From NCBI RefSeq assembly GCF_008271465.1, contig NZ_VMDU01000001.1, positions 558,001 through 622,000 of the forward strand: a stretch of 64,000 nucleotides of DNA, given 5' to 3'. Below the pieces are notes generated by a model that saw only the letters and a list, made by a program, of their open reading frames with translations, had not been told where the DNA came from and ran no database searches. Below, in pieces: positions 52,532-61,730 of this stretch. This stretch comes from Tabrizicola flagellatus (lineage in GTDB: Bacteria; Pseudomonadota; Alphaproteobacteria; Rhodobacterales; Rhodobacteraceae). A program made the position numbers and the translations under genes. The first letter of the stretch is position 1; the number at the start of each line of letters is the position of its first letter.

Positions 52532-53529
52532 TCGAGAGCGTTACGTTCTCCCCGGTCAAGAGTAGCGTGGCCTTCCTGAAGGGTTTCGAGCGCGGATTGC
52601 GACTTCGGTGAAAGCCAACCGCGCTTCCCGGATTCCTGCCTCACTTTCCGGGCAGCATCCGCCATGCTCGACCCCGACATCGAGAGCTCGGCCTCAAGTA
52701 CCTCAACCTGTTTGCCGTCTTCCGATCGCCTGCCAGGTGCGGCGTCGGGGCTGTCCAGGATCCCCGACGTTCCGCCTCGAGTGGGGGCGGACTGATCGGG
52801 CACGCCGAAAACCCCGTCGAGGAAACTGGCGAGATCGCCCCGCGGCAGGTCCGCAAGGGACCTGATCTCGTTGCGGACCCGGATGCGGAGGATCGCGCGA
52901 CGCATGATGTCCTCCATGGCCCCCTTGCCATGATGGCGCGCAGCGCGGAGCCATGCCTCTGCTACGGCAAGGGCAAGAACGTGATCGCCCCCGATGCTCG
53001 GTCGCTCGGTAATCTGCACGAGGGCATCCTCGGTCAGCGCCTCCAGCAATCCCCAGCGCTCGGGATGCCCCGGCCCCCGGTCGAGTGCACGACCACGCAT
53101 CCAGAGCCTCTGGAAGGTATTGCGCACACCCCCGGCGTAGCGCTCTGTCGAGCTGCCGAAGCGCCAGTAGGTGATGTCCGGGGCCATGACAGCGGCAACG
53201 AACGCCCAGACATCATCCCGGAGGGCCTCGCCGGTAGTGAAGAGGTCGGATCGAGCAAGCCAGGCGGCGGCATCGGCATCGAAGCCGGCATGGGACTGCC
53301 GGGCGTCTTGCTGTCCAAACCCATGTTTCCGGGCAATTGCGACGAGGTCCTGCCGCACGGATGCAAGGTACGCCGCAGGGACGGGTGCGCCGCCGGTTGC
53401 GGCAAAGCGTACCTGATCAGGAAGATCATCGGGGCGAAAGCCCGCCCAAGCGGACGGGCCATGCTCGAGAAACCTGCGAACGATGACGTCGCAGGCCGGA
53501 CCGGGCAGTCTTGGAAGCAGAAACGTCAT
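52375..53529 (-). CDS. Unassigned protein of the Z1 defence operon (384 aa)
   Basis: From ATG 53529, overlapping the previous stop as ATGA. The N-terminal 190 residues are helix-rich with a conserved-looking block (DVWAFVAAVMAPDITYWRFG; VRNTFQRLWMRGRALDRGPG; WGLLEALTEDALVQITERPS), then AVAEAWLRAARHHGKGAMED. The C-terminal third is a charged, probably coiled or disordered stretch (LRAAISEASVPGG, ending RAR). It may belong to the DUF6339 group, but I cannot confirm that. Its last 157 bases overlap the end of the methyltransferase gene tail to tail. Confidence 0.75.
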   Translation of the reverse strand: MTFLLPRLPGPACDVIVRRFLEHGPSAWAGFRPDDLPDQVRFAATGGAPVPAAYLASVRQDLVAIARKHGFGQQDARQSHAGFDADAAAWLARSDLFTTGEALRDDVWAFVAAVMAPDITYWRFGSSTERYAGGVRNTFQRLWMRGRALDRGPGHPERWGLLEALTEDALVQITERPSIGGDHVLALAVAEAWLRAARHHGKGAMEDIMRRAILRIRVRNEIRSLADLPRGDLASFLDGVFGVPDQSAPTRGGTSGILDSPDAAPGRRSEDGKQVEVLEAELSMSGSSMADAARKVRQESGKRGWLSPKSQSALETLQEGHATLDRGERNALDYLLGKLSDAGVLAEEISRLRAAISEASVPGGSQDGGPERPRKRSWAIWRAR

Positions 53530-54434
53530 TCCGGAACTCCCGGCTCCGCGAGCGCAAGCATGGTTGAGCGGAAGACGCCGGGACGGCTTTCGAGGACAGA
53601 GCGGATGAAGGAAGCGTCCTTGCCAGGCCACGCCTTGCGCAGCCACGTTGCGGCTTGGGCGCCGAGCGACCTCGGCTCCGACGCATCCATCATCGTCTCG
53701 GCTTCGGGGTCGGCAAGAAACCGCTCGCAGATCTGACTCATGACGTCGCCAAGCAGGAACTGGATCGTGACCGGGTCCTCGTCCTCGATCCGCTGAAGGG
53801 TCTCGCCGGACTTCGCATTGAGGTAAAGACGTACCGCTCCGTGGAAATCGCGCGTCCAGTCCCCCGGCGACCAGTGCAGGTGCCACGGCGCAGCACCCGC
53901 AATTCCACCACCGAGCATCTGCGCGAGGTCTACCGTCTCTATGGGGAAGCGGGGCTCCTCACCCTCGAGCCTGACCCGAATAGTCTCCGACCAGAGCCGG
54001 TCACCGGGATGGACGGGTGACAGCGCCGAGGTCTCTGCGGGGGCATTCGCCAAATGGAATTCCGTCTGCAGGTCGAGGATCATCGAAAGCCGGCGGCCCT
54101 CGATGGTCTGCTCGAACTCCCATGAGGTCTCTCCCGAACGAAGCTCCCGACGCGTGCGGGAAAGGACCTGGCGGGGTAGCCTGCCCTGACCCGTCCCTAT
54201 CCTCACCGAGGCCGCCACAACGAGCTGATGGACCGGGATCCCGAGATCGGACGCTGCACGTTCGGGATCCAGGTGCAACGTCCTTCGAATTCGGATGTCG
54301 CTCGCGCTGTCCCAGTGGGGAAGGAACTCGCCCGCGGCGGACCATTCGACGCCGTCAAGGGAAATCTCCCACGCCGAGGCTTCCACGGCCGCCTCGGTCA
54401 GCGTGAGGAACGGGAATGCAACCCGACGATTCAT
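53526..54434 (-). CDS. Unassigned protein of the Z1 defence operon (302 aa)
   Basis: From ATG 54434 (MNRRVAFPFLTLTEAAVEAS), overlapping the ATPase stop as ATGA. Beta-rich N-terminal half (ASDIRIRRTLHLDPERAASD, LVVAASVRIGTGQGRLPRQV, SWEFEQTIEGRRLSMILDLQ) and a helical C-terminal half (VTIQFLLGDVMSQICERFLA; ATWLRKAWPGKDASFIRSVL). No nuclease, helicase or ATPase motif is visible. I do not recognise the family. Its fixed place between the GHKL ATPase and the 384-aa protein implies a structural or targeting role in the same complex. Confidence 0.78.
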   Translation of the reverse strand: MNRRVAFPFLTLTEAAVEASAWEISLDGVEWSAAGEFLPHWDSASDIRIRRTLHLDPERAASDLGIPVHQLVVAASVRIGTGQGRLPRQVLSRTRRELRSGETSWEFEQTIEGRRLSMILDLQTEFHLANAPAETSALSPVHPGDRLWSETIRVRLEGEEPRFPIETVDLAQMLGGGIAGAAPWHLHWSPGDWTRDFHGAVRLYLNAKSGETLQRIEDEDPVTIQFLLGDVMSQICERFLADPEAETMMDASEPRSLGAQAATWLRKAWPGKDASFIRSVLESRPGVFRSTMLALAEPGVPE

Positions 54435-56284
54435 GTTCCGACCTCCGGAATGACATCCGCATCGGCCGTCACCGCGCAATCATCCGGCACACGGACACGG
54501 ATCTCGAACCGTCCTTCCCGGCCGCCAAGGTCAATGGTGTCGCCAGCGGTTTCTGCCTTTCCGTCCAGCCACCTGACGGAAAGAACTTCAGGCCTGCCGA
54601 CGGTGTCGTCGACTGGTCCAAGCGTCGCGCCTTCCACTGCCACGGAGGCTGAAGCAATCAGCTTCGCGCCACTTCGCCGCGCGTCCTGCGTCACCTCCGT
54701 GAGGAAGACGGCAATACGCACGGCATCGCCAGCCTCGAGGCGCTCGAACACGGGACGACTTGCCCGCGCCCTCGAGGGTCGCCCGCCTCCTGAACCACCC
54801 GAACTGCGACGCCGCCCTGCGCCGTCGCCCCCGACGTTTTCGAGCACAGCCCCAAGGCGCCCGGCAAGGCGCGCAAGCGGTGGACCGGATCCGTCCCCCG
54901 GCCTTCGCGAGATCGGCTCCATGCCCATCTCGGAGGCGATTTCCTTCAGGCGCTTCAGCGCTATGTTGACGTAGCGCTTTTCGTTGCCTTTCGGCAGGTT
55001 GTCGGGAACCCAGTCATCATGGGCAGGCGGTTCGGAATCCGCAAAGGCCTGCTCTACCTCATCCTCGTCGCTGGCGATGAACACGCCTGCCCATTCCAGC
55101 CGCGCGTCGGGGAGCGGATTGCCCTCGAGATACTTCACGACGAGCTCAACGGGCCGCATCAGCGCAATGTGGTGCATCTGCTCGGGGACAAGCCGGACGT
55201 CCTCGTCCGCAGTCAGGTAGCGTCTCGGCGACCGCAGGCCCTTCTCGATGGCGAGCGTGCCGAGGATCTTCTGTGGCCTCTGGGACTCGATCCGCCGAAC
55301 ATTGTTTCCCATGCGGGCCCGCGCCGCGGTCATTGCCTTGCACAACAGATCGAATGGGGCGAATTCCTCTGGCGCCGGAACGAGCAGTTCCCGATCCTCG
55401 ACCATCACACTGCAGGCAAAGCGGTGCTTCGCCGGGGCGTCGCGCATCATCCGCGGCCAGAAATTCCAGAGCAGCGTCTCGACGATCCGGTTTCCGGTTG
55501 CCGTCAGATCGTCCTCGTCGGTCTGGAAGCCGAGGATCATGATCGTGGTCCCCGATCTGCCCGGGCCGCGTTCCGGCAGACCGAGTTGACCGGCCAGCGC
55601 CGAGGCGGTATCACCCGTTGCCGGATCGGCGATCCCGTCCGCCGGATCCCTGACGCCCCACCAGTGACGGCCTGTGAAGCGCCTCCTCATCCCGTTCTCC
55701 GGCTTTTCGAAGGAGCGGCCGACATGGCATGCCATCAGGCGCCGCCCCTCCGGACCGGCTCCGTCGGGCAGCGTGTCGACGATGATCGTGCTGCACGCGC
55801 TGGCACGATACAGGGCGACCTTGCCGAAGCCGTAGGTGCCGCCCCCCTGCTCGGTGTCCCGAGCTGTGCCGATGTTGCGAAGGAAGTCGATGAAGTTGGT
55901 CTGTTCGGTTCCTACCGGGATCCGGTCCGACCGCGTTGGGCCGCCAAGCCCCACGGTGCCGAAGTCGCAGATCTCGAGTACGACCGCACTTTCGGCCTCG
56001 AGGAGGCCTGAGATCGTGGCGGACGAACGCGGTTCCTCCGGAATCTCGGCAAGGACGATGCTCCGAAGGATTTCGCGCTGGGTGTCCGAGAGAGTCCGCA
56101 GCCTGATCAGGATCTCGGGCCCGACGCCCGGTCGCGCGGCGTCGGCAATGTTCTGGACAGATTCCCGGATGACCGTCTGCAACGGATCGAGCGTTGGTGC
56201 ACCGAGCAGACGGCGGAAGTTCTCGCCGATGTTTCCGGTCGAACCGTAAGGTTCGGAATGGAGCTCGAGCGGGCTCAAGGTCAT
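54431..56284 (-). CDS. GHKL (MORC/MutL-like) ATPase of the Z1 defence operon
   Basis: 617 residues from ATG 56284. The Bergerat ATP-binding fold is near the N-terminus: N-box E41-x3-N45-x2-D48 (RESVQNIADA), D107-F-G-T (EICDFGTVGLGG), and the glycine lid GGGTYGFGKVALY (147-159). A transducer-like middle region (LRNIGTARDTEQ upstream, then RFACSVMVEDRELLVPAP) precedes a basic linker (GRRRSSGGSGGGRPSRARAS) and a beta-sandwich-like C-terminus. Prokaryotic MORC-like ATPases with Z1 helicases and methylases were described by Iyer, Abhiman and Aravind (2008). Overlaps both neighbours by 4 bases. Confidence 0.87.
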   Translation of the reverse strand: MTLSPLELHSEPYGSTGNIGENFRRLLGAPTLDPLQTVIRESVQNIADAARPGVGPEILIRLRTLSDTQREILRSIVLAEIPEEPRSSATISGLLEAESAVVLEICDFGTVGLGGPTRSDRIPVGTEQTNFIDFLRNIGTARDTEQGGGTYGFGKVALYRASACSTIIVDTLPDGAGPEGRRLMACHVGRSFEKPENGMRRRFTGRHWWGVRDPADGIADPATGDTASALAGQLGLPERGPGRSGTTIMILGFQTDEDDLTATGNRIVETLLWNFWPRMMRDAPAKHRFACSVMVEDRELLVPAPEEFAPFDLLCKAMTAARARMGNNVRRIESQRPQKILGTLAIEKGLRSPRRYLTADEDVRLVPEQMHHIALMRPVELVVKYLEGNPLPDARLEWAGVFIASDEDEVEQAFADSEPPAHDDWVPDNLPKGNEKRYVNIALKRLKEIASEMGMEPISRRPGDGSGPPLARLAGRLGAVLENVGGDGAGRRRSSGGSGGGRPSRARASRPVFERLEAGDAVRIAVFLTEVTQDARRSGAKLIASASVAVEGATLGPVDDTVGRPEVLSVRWLDGKAETAGDTIDLGGREGRFEIRVRVPDDCAVTADADVIPEVGT

Positions 56285-57294
56285 CCGGACAATTCCTGAA
56301 GGAGTGAGGCGAATTCCGCCGGCGGGCATTCTGCGTCGGTAGCATGCCCGAGATCGATCCTGTAGGTCGCATCAACAATACCTGCAGGGATCCTTCCGCC
56401 GACAAAGCTCGAAGGCACGATCCGGGGAAGACCTGGGCCGACACGATAGAGGCGTTCTGCCTCCGCCCTGAATGCGAAACGGTTCCATGCGGCGTCATGC
56501 ACATCCGTGCAGCCGACGGCCGCGAGCAGCGCCCGCAGTCCCGCAGGGTCGTCGGCGCGCAGCAAGGCCCTGTCTCCGAGAGAAGCCACGGTGAGAAGGC
56601 CGCCCTCGACCGCCTCGAGGACCAGATGCGCAAGGTGCAGAGATCCGCCCGCAGGCGGTTCCAGCTGATCGATGCCGTTGATGGTGACTTCGTTGGCCCC
56701 AGCGCCGAGCGATGCCTTGACCTCCAGCGAGACGTCTCTGGCCCGGAAGTCGTGCCGGTCTCCCGCCGGTCCGCGCCAGCAGCGCCAGGCCGAAGGCGAA
56801 ATGTCGAGGAGCCGGTTCAACACGACCAGCTCGGCCACGAGGCCGACAACCCGCGGTCTGTCGATCTCTCTCCCTGCTGGCGGGACGAGAAGTTCGCGGA
56901 AGTCATCGAGCGCACCAGCCACAGCCGCGACCCCGTCCTTCCGGTCGGCTAGACGGCGGACGATGTCATCCACGACCTCGCCGAACACGGCTTCGAGATC
57001 CGGCGACGTGCAGATGACATCGAGAAACCGGATCGCGCGTTGCCCATTCGTGAGAGTCGTTAAGCCGATCTTCAAGGCACTGCCCGTCTCGAGAGCACTG
57101 ATCGTCTCGCCCGCCGCAAGCGGCACCAGCAGCCGCGCCTCCCCGCCGGAACCGACGGCCAGCCGGACAGGCCCCGCCTTCGTCGTTGCGCGAAGAGGCA
57201 ACGAGGGGATGCCGAGACCTTCTCCGTCGATGTGCCCTGCCCGAAGGACATTCCAGCGTCCCTGCGCCGGGCTCTCCTGCTTGGGTCTAGACAC
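56281..57294 (-). CDS. PD-(D/E)XK motif protein (DUF4420-like) of the Z1 defence operon
   Basis: 337 residues from GTG 57294, with GGAGG 6 bases upstream; it overlaps the Z1 stop by 8 bases. The nuclease core is visible: E155 (VVGLVAELVVLNRLLD), D182 (DRHDFRARD), E191-V-K193 (SLEVKASLG). The arrangement E - D - ExK fits DUF4420 nucleases found beside Z1 helicases. Predicted to cut DNA that lacks the methyltransferase mark. The frame is open upstream only through antisense of the Z1 gene. Confidence 0.87.
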   Translation of the reverse strand: MSRPKQESPAQGRWNVLRAGHIDGEGLGIPSLPLRATTKAGPVRLAVGSGGEARLLVPLAAGETISALETGSALKIGLTTLTNGQRAIRFLDVICTSPDLEAVFGEVVDDIVRRLADRKDGVAAVAGALDDFRELLVPPAGREIDRPRVVGLVAELVVLNRLLDISPSAWRCWRGPAGDRHDFRARDVSLEVKASLGAGANEVTINGIDQLEPPAGGSLHLAHLVLEAVEGGLLTVASLGDRALLRADDPAGLRALLAAVGCTDVHDAAWNRFAFRAEAERLYRVGPGLPRIVPSSFVGGRIPAGIVDATYRIDLGHATDAECPPAEFASLLQELSG

Positions 57295-59920
57295 CTGCTG
57301 CCTCCGTCTGCGCGGCCTCCTCCTCCTCGATCGCAGCGACTTCCTCGGCCGACAGCGGCTGCAGCTCCACCGAGACGAAGTTCCCGCCCTCCGTGACCGA
57401 TCCGGGGAAGACGATCCCGATGCCGAGCACGTCATGCACGGCATCGAGCGGCACTCTCGCCTTGCTCTCGCGCTCGGGGCGCGAGTCCCGCGCGATGGGA
57501 TAGAGCAGGAGAAGCGGAACCTGTCCCACCGCGTCCAACCTCGCCGCCTTGAGTTCCTCCCAGCTTCCGTTGCCTCCGACATCGCCGGCACAGTCGAAAA
57601 CCACATCGCGTCTCGACATGAGCGCCTTGATGTCCGCGATTCCGTTCGTGTCATTCAACCTTGCGCGGTTGACCGTCCTGACGGAACCGATCGTGCCGAG
57701 AGGAGCATCGGATTCGCGACCGCGGCCGGACTCGACGATACCGATGTTCCATGATGAAAGGCGCGGATCCGGCCCGTCGATGAACGGTACCAGCATGGCC
57801 GGCAGCAGGTCCGCTTGGGAGGACTCGACGGAATAGGCCTCGAGGAATCTGCGGACGGACGACCTCGGCACGTTGCGCCAGAGCTTGCGCTCCCCTGCGT
57901 CCCGATCACGCAGGCCAAGCGCCTCGATACGGCTGACAAGTTCGCTGCCTGCTGCCCAGTTTCTTTCGAGCAGTCCAGCGTCAGTGTGAGCGAAACGGAA
58001 CGTCTGGCGATGGGTTCCCCAATAGCTGACAGCACAGCGCCTCGCGCCGCGCATCTTGTTTGCCGCCGTGATCGCCATGCCGGGAATTGCCCTGATCCGG
58101 ACCGCCAGGTCCATCGGCGTGAGGTCGCGGAGCCGATACTGCTCGATGTCCTCCCTGATTTCCTGCTCGACGGAGGCAAGTGCCCTGAACCTCAGCTTCA
58201 GGCCGCGCGGCATCCAGATCCGCGGAAGATCCTCGTAGCCGGGCCGATAGCCGAACCAGCGTCCCATCTGGAGGAGCGTGTCGTACTGGTTTGCCGTCCG
58301 CAGGAAATAGCTGACCATCAGGCCTTCGAGGGTCAGGCCCCGAGCGAGGATGGAGCCGCCGACCACGATGTAGGTCTTCGGCCCGCCGGAATAATCGATC
58401 CTGTCGTCGCTTGCGCCGTTCTCGACCGGGAACTCGATGCCTTCGAGCACTTCCGGCAGATACTGGAAGACATCTTCCAGTGTGACCGGCCTGGCATCAG
58501 TTAGGTCGTCCGGCACGCGTCCCTGTTCTTCGTCCCAGACCCGACCGAGCCGGGATCCGATGTCCGATGCCGGATCGACAAGATCCTTGCTGTGCACGTC
58601 GACCCAGCCCTCGATCAGCGCCGCAACCCGCTCGTGCGCACGAACGTAGGCGGATGTGTGCACAAGCATCGTCATGTGCTGGTCCCCATGTCCGCGGGCG
58701 CGCCGAGCGGCGCAGCACGCCAGGAAGTAGAGGATTGCGGCCTCGAGACTCGGCGTCATGGCAGGCTGGAAGGCGTCGCGCTCTTGCCTGCTGCGCGGCT
58801 GCAGCCCCGCCTCGTCCTCATCCGGCACGTCGCGGATCATGTCGAGCCCTTCCTCGTCGGGCCGCACGTCCTCCGGGTCGACCGGCGTCTTCCCGAACAG
58901 ACGCTCGGTGCCGAAGTACCGATCTGGTTTCGGCAGTGCCGTGATGAAGTCCCGTGGATAGAGGTCGTCGAGCTCCTGGCCGTCGACACGATAGGGGTTG
59001 ATCAGCACATTCGCGAAGGGCGTGGCAGTGTAGCCGACGTAGGTGACGGCCGGGAGAAGGCCGAGAAGTTCCCGGATGCGATGGTTGATGGCCGTCATGT
59101 CGAGCTCGCCCCGCGCCGAGTTCACGCTTGCCTGGTCGCATTCGTCGTCGATCACCAGAACCCGGAGCTGCTGCAACACGGCCGGCAATGTCTCCCGGAT
59201 GGCCTTGCGCAATTCCCCCAGGGGCGAAACGTTCTTCTTGATGACGGCCAGCTGCGCCTTGTCGGAATGGGAGAGGAAACCGCCCTGAGGCGGTGCCCGG
59301 AAATCCCTGTCCACCTCGTTCGACGTGAGCACCTGCCAGTTAAGCGGATTGCGCCGAACGAGGTCGGAATACAATCTGAGCTGGGTCTGATGGCGCAGCT
59401 TGTTCGTCAGACCGGCGAGGACGATCACGGTGTCGTAGCCTGAATCTAGTGCCTTGGCGATGACGGCCGTCATGTTCGCAGTCTTGCCCGACTGGACGTG
59501 GCCGACGACCAGTCCGCGGCAGGAGAACTGGCCCCTCGCCGGATCCCGCGGGTTCTCGAGAAGTGAGACCACCTCGTTCGAGGCGTCATCAATGCCGCCC
59601 ACGTCGTCCTCGTGCCACTTCTTCTCGTTGAGAAGGAAGGACTTCACGGCAGGCCAGTGCAGGTCCGTCGGTCTCGGGCCTAAGTACCATTCCGGCCGTT
59701 TCCTGATCACCGAGTGGCTGTGGAGAATCTCGATCTGTTCGAACTCGCGGGCAACGATGGCGGCCGCTTCGTCGATTTCAGCACACAGATGAGCCGCAAG
59801 CCCGGGGGAGAGGAGGTCGAGTTCTGCGCGAACGGCAGCAACCGCGCTTTCGAGATTGCCATGCCGAGGCAGCGCCTGGCGAATTCGTTCAACCAATCCA
59901 TCAACCTGAGGCCCCGGCAC
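57287..59920 (-). CDS. Z1-domain superfamily 2 helicase-like protein
   Basis: 877 residues from GTG 59920 (GGGAGGG 4-5 bases upstream), first gene of the operon. Walker A GHVQSGKT (140-147), Walker B VLVIDDECDQAS, motif III GYTATPFANVL, and the Z1 hallmark block VGGSILARGLTLEGLMVSYF followed by LLQMGRWFGYRPGYEDLPRI. Z1 proteins are endonuclease-linked helicases found in restriction-like loci with methylases and MORC-like ATPases. It would translocate on DNA and recruit or drive the PD-(D/E)XK nuclease. Confidence 0.92.
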   Translation of the reverse strand: MPGPQVDGLVERIRQALPRHGNLESAVAAVRAELDLLSPGLAAHLCAEIDEAAAIVAREFEQIEILHSHSVIRKRPEWYLGPRPTDLHWPAVKSFLLNEKKWHEDDVGGIDDASNEVVSLLENPRDPARGQFSCRGLVVGHVQSGKTANMTAVIAKALDSGYDTVIVLAGLTNKLRHQTQLRLYSDLVRRNPLNWQVLTSNEVDRDFRAPPQGGFLSHSDKAQLAVIKKNVSPLGELRKAIRETLPAVLQQLRVLVIDDECDQASVNSARGELDMTAINHRIRELLGLLPAVTYVGYTATPFANVLINPYRVDGQELDDLYPRDFITALPKPDRYFGTERLFGKTPVDPEDVRPDEEGLDMIRDVPDEDEAGLQPRSRQERDAFQPAMTPSLEAAILYFLACCAARRARGHGDQHMTMLVHTSAYVRAHERVAALIEGWVDVHSKDLVDPASDIGSRLGRVWDEEQGRVPDDLTDARPVTLEDVFQYLPEVLEGIEFPVENGASDDRIDYSGGPKTYIVVGGSILARGLTLEGLMVSYFLRTANQYDTLLQMGRWFGYRPGYEDLPRIWMPRGLKLRFRALASVEQEIREDIEQYRLRDLTPMDLAVRIRAIPGMAITAANKMRGARRCAVSYWGTHRQTFRFAHTDAGLLERNWAAGSELVSRIEALGLRDRDAGERKLWRNVPRSSVRRFLEAYSVESSQADLLPAMLVPFIDGPDPRLSSWNIGIVESGRGRESDAPLGTIGSVRTVNRARLNDTNGIADIKALMSRRDVVFDCAGDVGGNGSWEELKAARLDAVGQVPLLLLYPIARDSRPERESKARVPLDAVHDVLGIGIVFPGSVTEGGNFVSVELQPLSAEEVAAIEEEEAAQTEAAGV

Positions 59921-60033
59921 AATGCCCTCCCGACTGTAACGCTGGCAATCTCCAGAAGAACTGGATCAAGCCCAAGCAATCACGCGATGATTTCGGGATC
60001 AAGACGAGCATTGGACTGGAAGTGCCGAAAATG

Positions 60034-60408
60034 TCAGAAAGACTTCCGCTGGCTCTCCCACTCCTCCGGGAACCCGTTCATCAGCCGGGCCAAGGTCACC
60101 CCCGGTCCCTGCCTGCTGTCGAGGATCGCCGCCACCATGTCGGGTGCGAGCAGCGTCAGGCGCATGACGCGTGTGAGGTAGGAGGGCGCGATGCCCTCTC
60201 GCTCGGCAAGCTCGGCGATGGTGGCGAAGTCGCCGGCTTCCAGCATACGCTTCCAGCGGAAGGCGCGCGCAAGGGCCTTGACGAGGGCGTCGTCGGGCCG
60301 CCGCGGGGCCTGCGCGCCGTCGGGGAGGGCGATTACCTTCCGCCCGCCGCGCCGGACGATGCGGAACGGGACATGGAGCGTCATGGTTTCGGCTGCGGGG
60401 CAGGTCAT
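60034..60408 (-). CDS. Small HTH protein of the serine-recombinase module
   Basis: 124 residues from ATG 60408 (GGAG 7 bases upstream), overlapping the recombinase stop as ATGA. Central helix-turn-helix-like stretch (FATIAELAEREGIAPSYLTR, then VMRLTLLAPDMVAAILDSRQ) preceded by KALARAFRWKRMLEAGD. This protein regularly follows large serine recombinases in alphaproteobacterial elements and may be an accessory DNA-binding factor. Function unproven. Confidence 0.75.
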   Translation of the reverse strand: MTCPAAETMTLHVPFRIVRRGGRKVIALPDGAQAPRRPDDALVKALARAFRWKRMLEAGDFATIAELAEREGIAPSYLTRVMRLTLLAPDMVAAILDSRQGPGVTLARLMNGFPEEWESQRKSF

Positions 60409-61730
60409 GCGGCTACTCCGATCCCGCCGGCCAGCATCTCGCGAGCGAGGCTACTGAGTCCGTCGACGCGGAGCCTAACGTTGAGCCCATCCGTGCCGAT
60501 GTCCACCCGCTCGACCAGCAGCGCCACGATTCGTGCCTGCTCGGCGGGGAACAGTTCGTCCCACAGTGGATCCAGCTGCTGGAGGGCCGAATGGGCGTCT
60601 GTTTCGGTCATTCCGGCGGCATGGGCGCGCGCCGCCTTCCACGTCCCGGCCACGATCTCCGGCTGGCGGAACACGGCGCGCAGCTGGTCAATGACCGCGG
60701 CCTCGATCTCCCCCGCTGGCACGCGGCCGATGGGGCAGGATCCAGCGCCATGCTTCAGCACTGTCTGGCTGACATAGTAGCGGTACAACCGCCCACCCTT
60801 GCGCGTATGCGTCGGCGAGAAGGCCGCGCCACCCGGGCCGAACAGCAGCCCCTTCAGCAGTGCGGGCGTCTCAGCGCGGGTGCGCGCGGCACGCTTGCGC
60901 GGGCTCTCCTGCAGGATGGCGTGGACGCTGTCCCACGTCTCGCGGTCGATGATGGCGTCGTGCTCGCCGGGGTAGCTGTCGCCCTTGTGCACCGCCTCGC
61001 CGATGTAGGCGCGGTTGCTCAGCATCCGGTAGATGTATTTCTTGTCGATCCGGTTGCCGCGCGGCGTCTGAATGCCGCGTTTCGCGATCTCTCTCGCCAG
61101 CTCCGTGCCCGACCCGATCTCGAGGAAGTGGGCGAAGATCCAGCGGACGTGCGCGGCGGCTTCCTCGTCCACCAGCAGTTTGCGGTTTTCCACCCGGTAG
61201 CCGTAGGGCGGCACGCCCCCCATCCACATACCCTTCTTCCGGCTGGCGGCGACCTTGTCGCGGATGCGCTCGGCCGTCACCTCGCGCTCGAACTGGGCGA
61301 AGGACAGCAGGATGTTCAGCGTCAGCCGCCCCATCGACGTGGTCGTGTTGAACGACTGCGTGACCGAGACAAAGGTCACGTCGTTGCGGTCGAACACCTC
61401 CACCAGCTTGGCGAAGTCGGCGAGCGAGCGGCTGAGACGGTCGATCTTGTAGACCACGACCACATCGACTAGCCCGTCCTCAATGTCGGCCATCAGACGC
61501 TTGAGGCCGGGGCGTTCCAGCGTGCCGCCGGAGATGCCGCCGTCGTCGTACTGATCGCGGACCAGCACCCAGCCCTCGGAGCGCTGGCTGGCGATGTAGG
61601 CCTCGCATGCCTCCCGCTGGGCGTGGAGGCTGTTGAATTCCTGCTCCAGCCCCTCCTCGGAGGATTTGCGGGTGTACACCACGCAGCGCAGCTTGGGGAC
61701 GACCTTCGATTTTTCGGGTGGCTTCGTCAT
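60405..61730 (-). CDS. Large serine recombinase (resolvase/invertase family integrase)
   Basis: 441 residues. The N-terminal resolvase domain contains the catalytic Ser in VVYTRKSSEEGLEQEFNSL and the Arg cluster DRLSRSLADFAKL. A Recombinase domain follows (GGVPPYGYRVENRKLLVDEE, RIDKKYIYRMLSNRAYIGEA). The zinc-ribbon region (LLKGLLFGPGGAAFSPTHTR) lacks the usual Cys pairs. Such enzymes integrate or excise elements at short att sites. It overlaps DUF2924 and the small HTH gene by 4 bases each, and is the only integrase-type enzyme in the window. Confidence 0.93.
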   Translation of the reverse strand: MTKPPEKSKVVPKLRCVVYTRKSSEEGLEQEFNSLHAQREACEAYIASQRSEGWVLVRDQYDDGGISGGTLERPGLKRLMADIEDGLVDVVVVYKIDRLSRSLADFAKLVEVFDRNDVTFVSVTQSFNTTTSMGRLTLNILLSFAQFEREVTAERIRDKVAASRKKGMWMGGVPPYGYRVENRKLLVDEEAAAHVRWIFAHFLEIGSGTELAREIAKRGIQTPRGNRIDKKYIYRMLSNRAYIGEAVHKGDSYPGEHDAIIDRETWDSVHAILQESPRKRAARTRAETPALLKGLLFGPGGAAFSPTHTRKGGRLYRYYVSQTVLKHGAGSCPIGRVPAGEIEAAVIDQLRAVFRQPEIVAGTWKAARAHAAGMTETDAHSALQQLDPLWDELFPAEQARIVALLVERVDIGTDGLNVRLRVDGLSSLAREMLAGGIGVAA

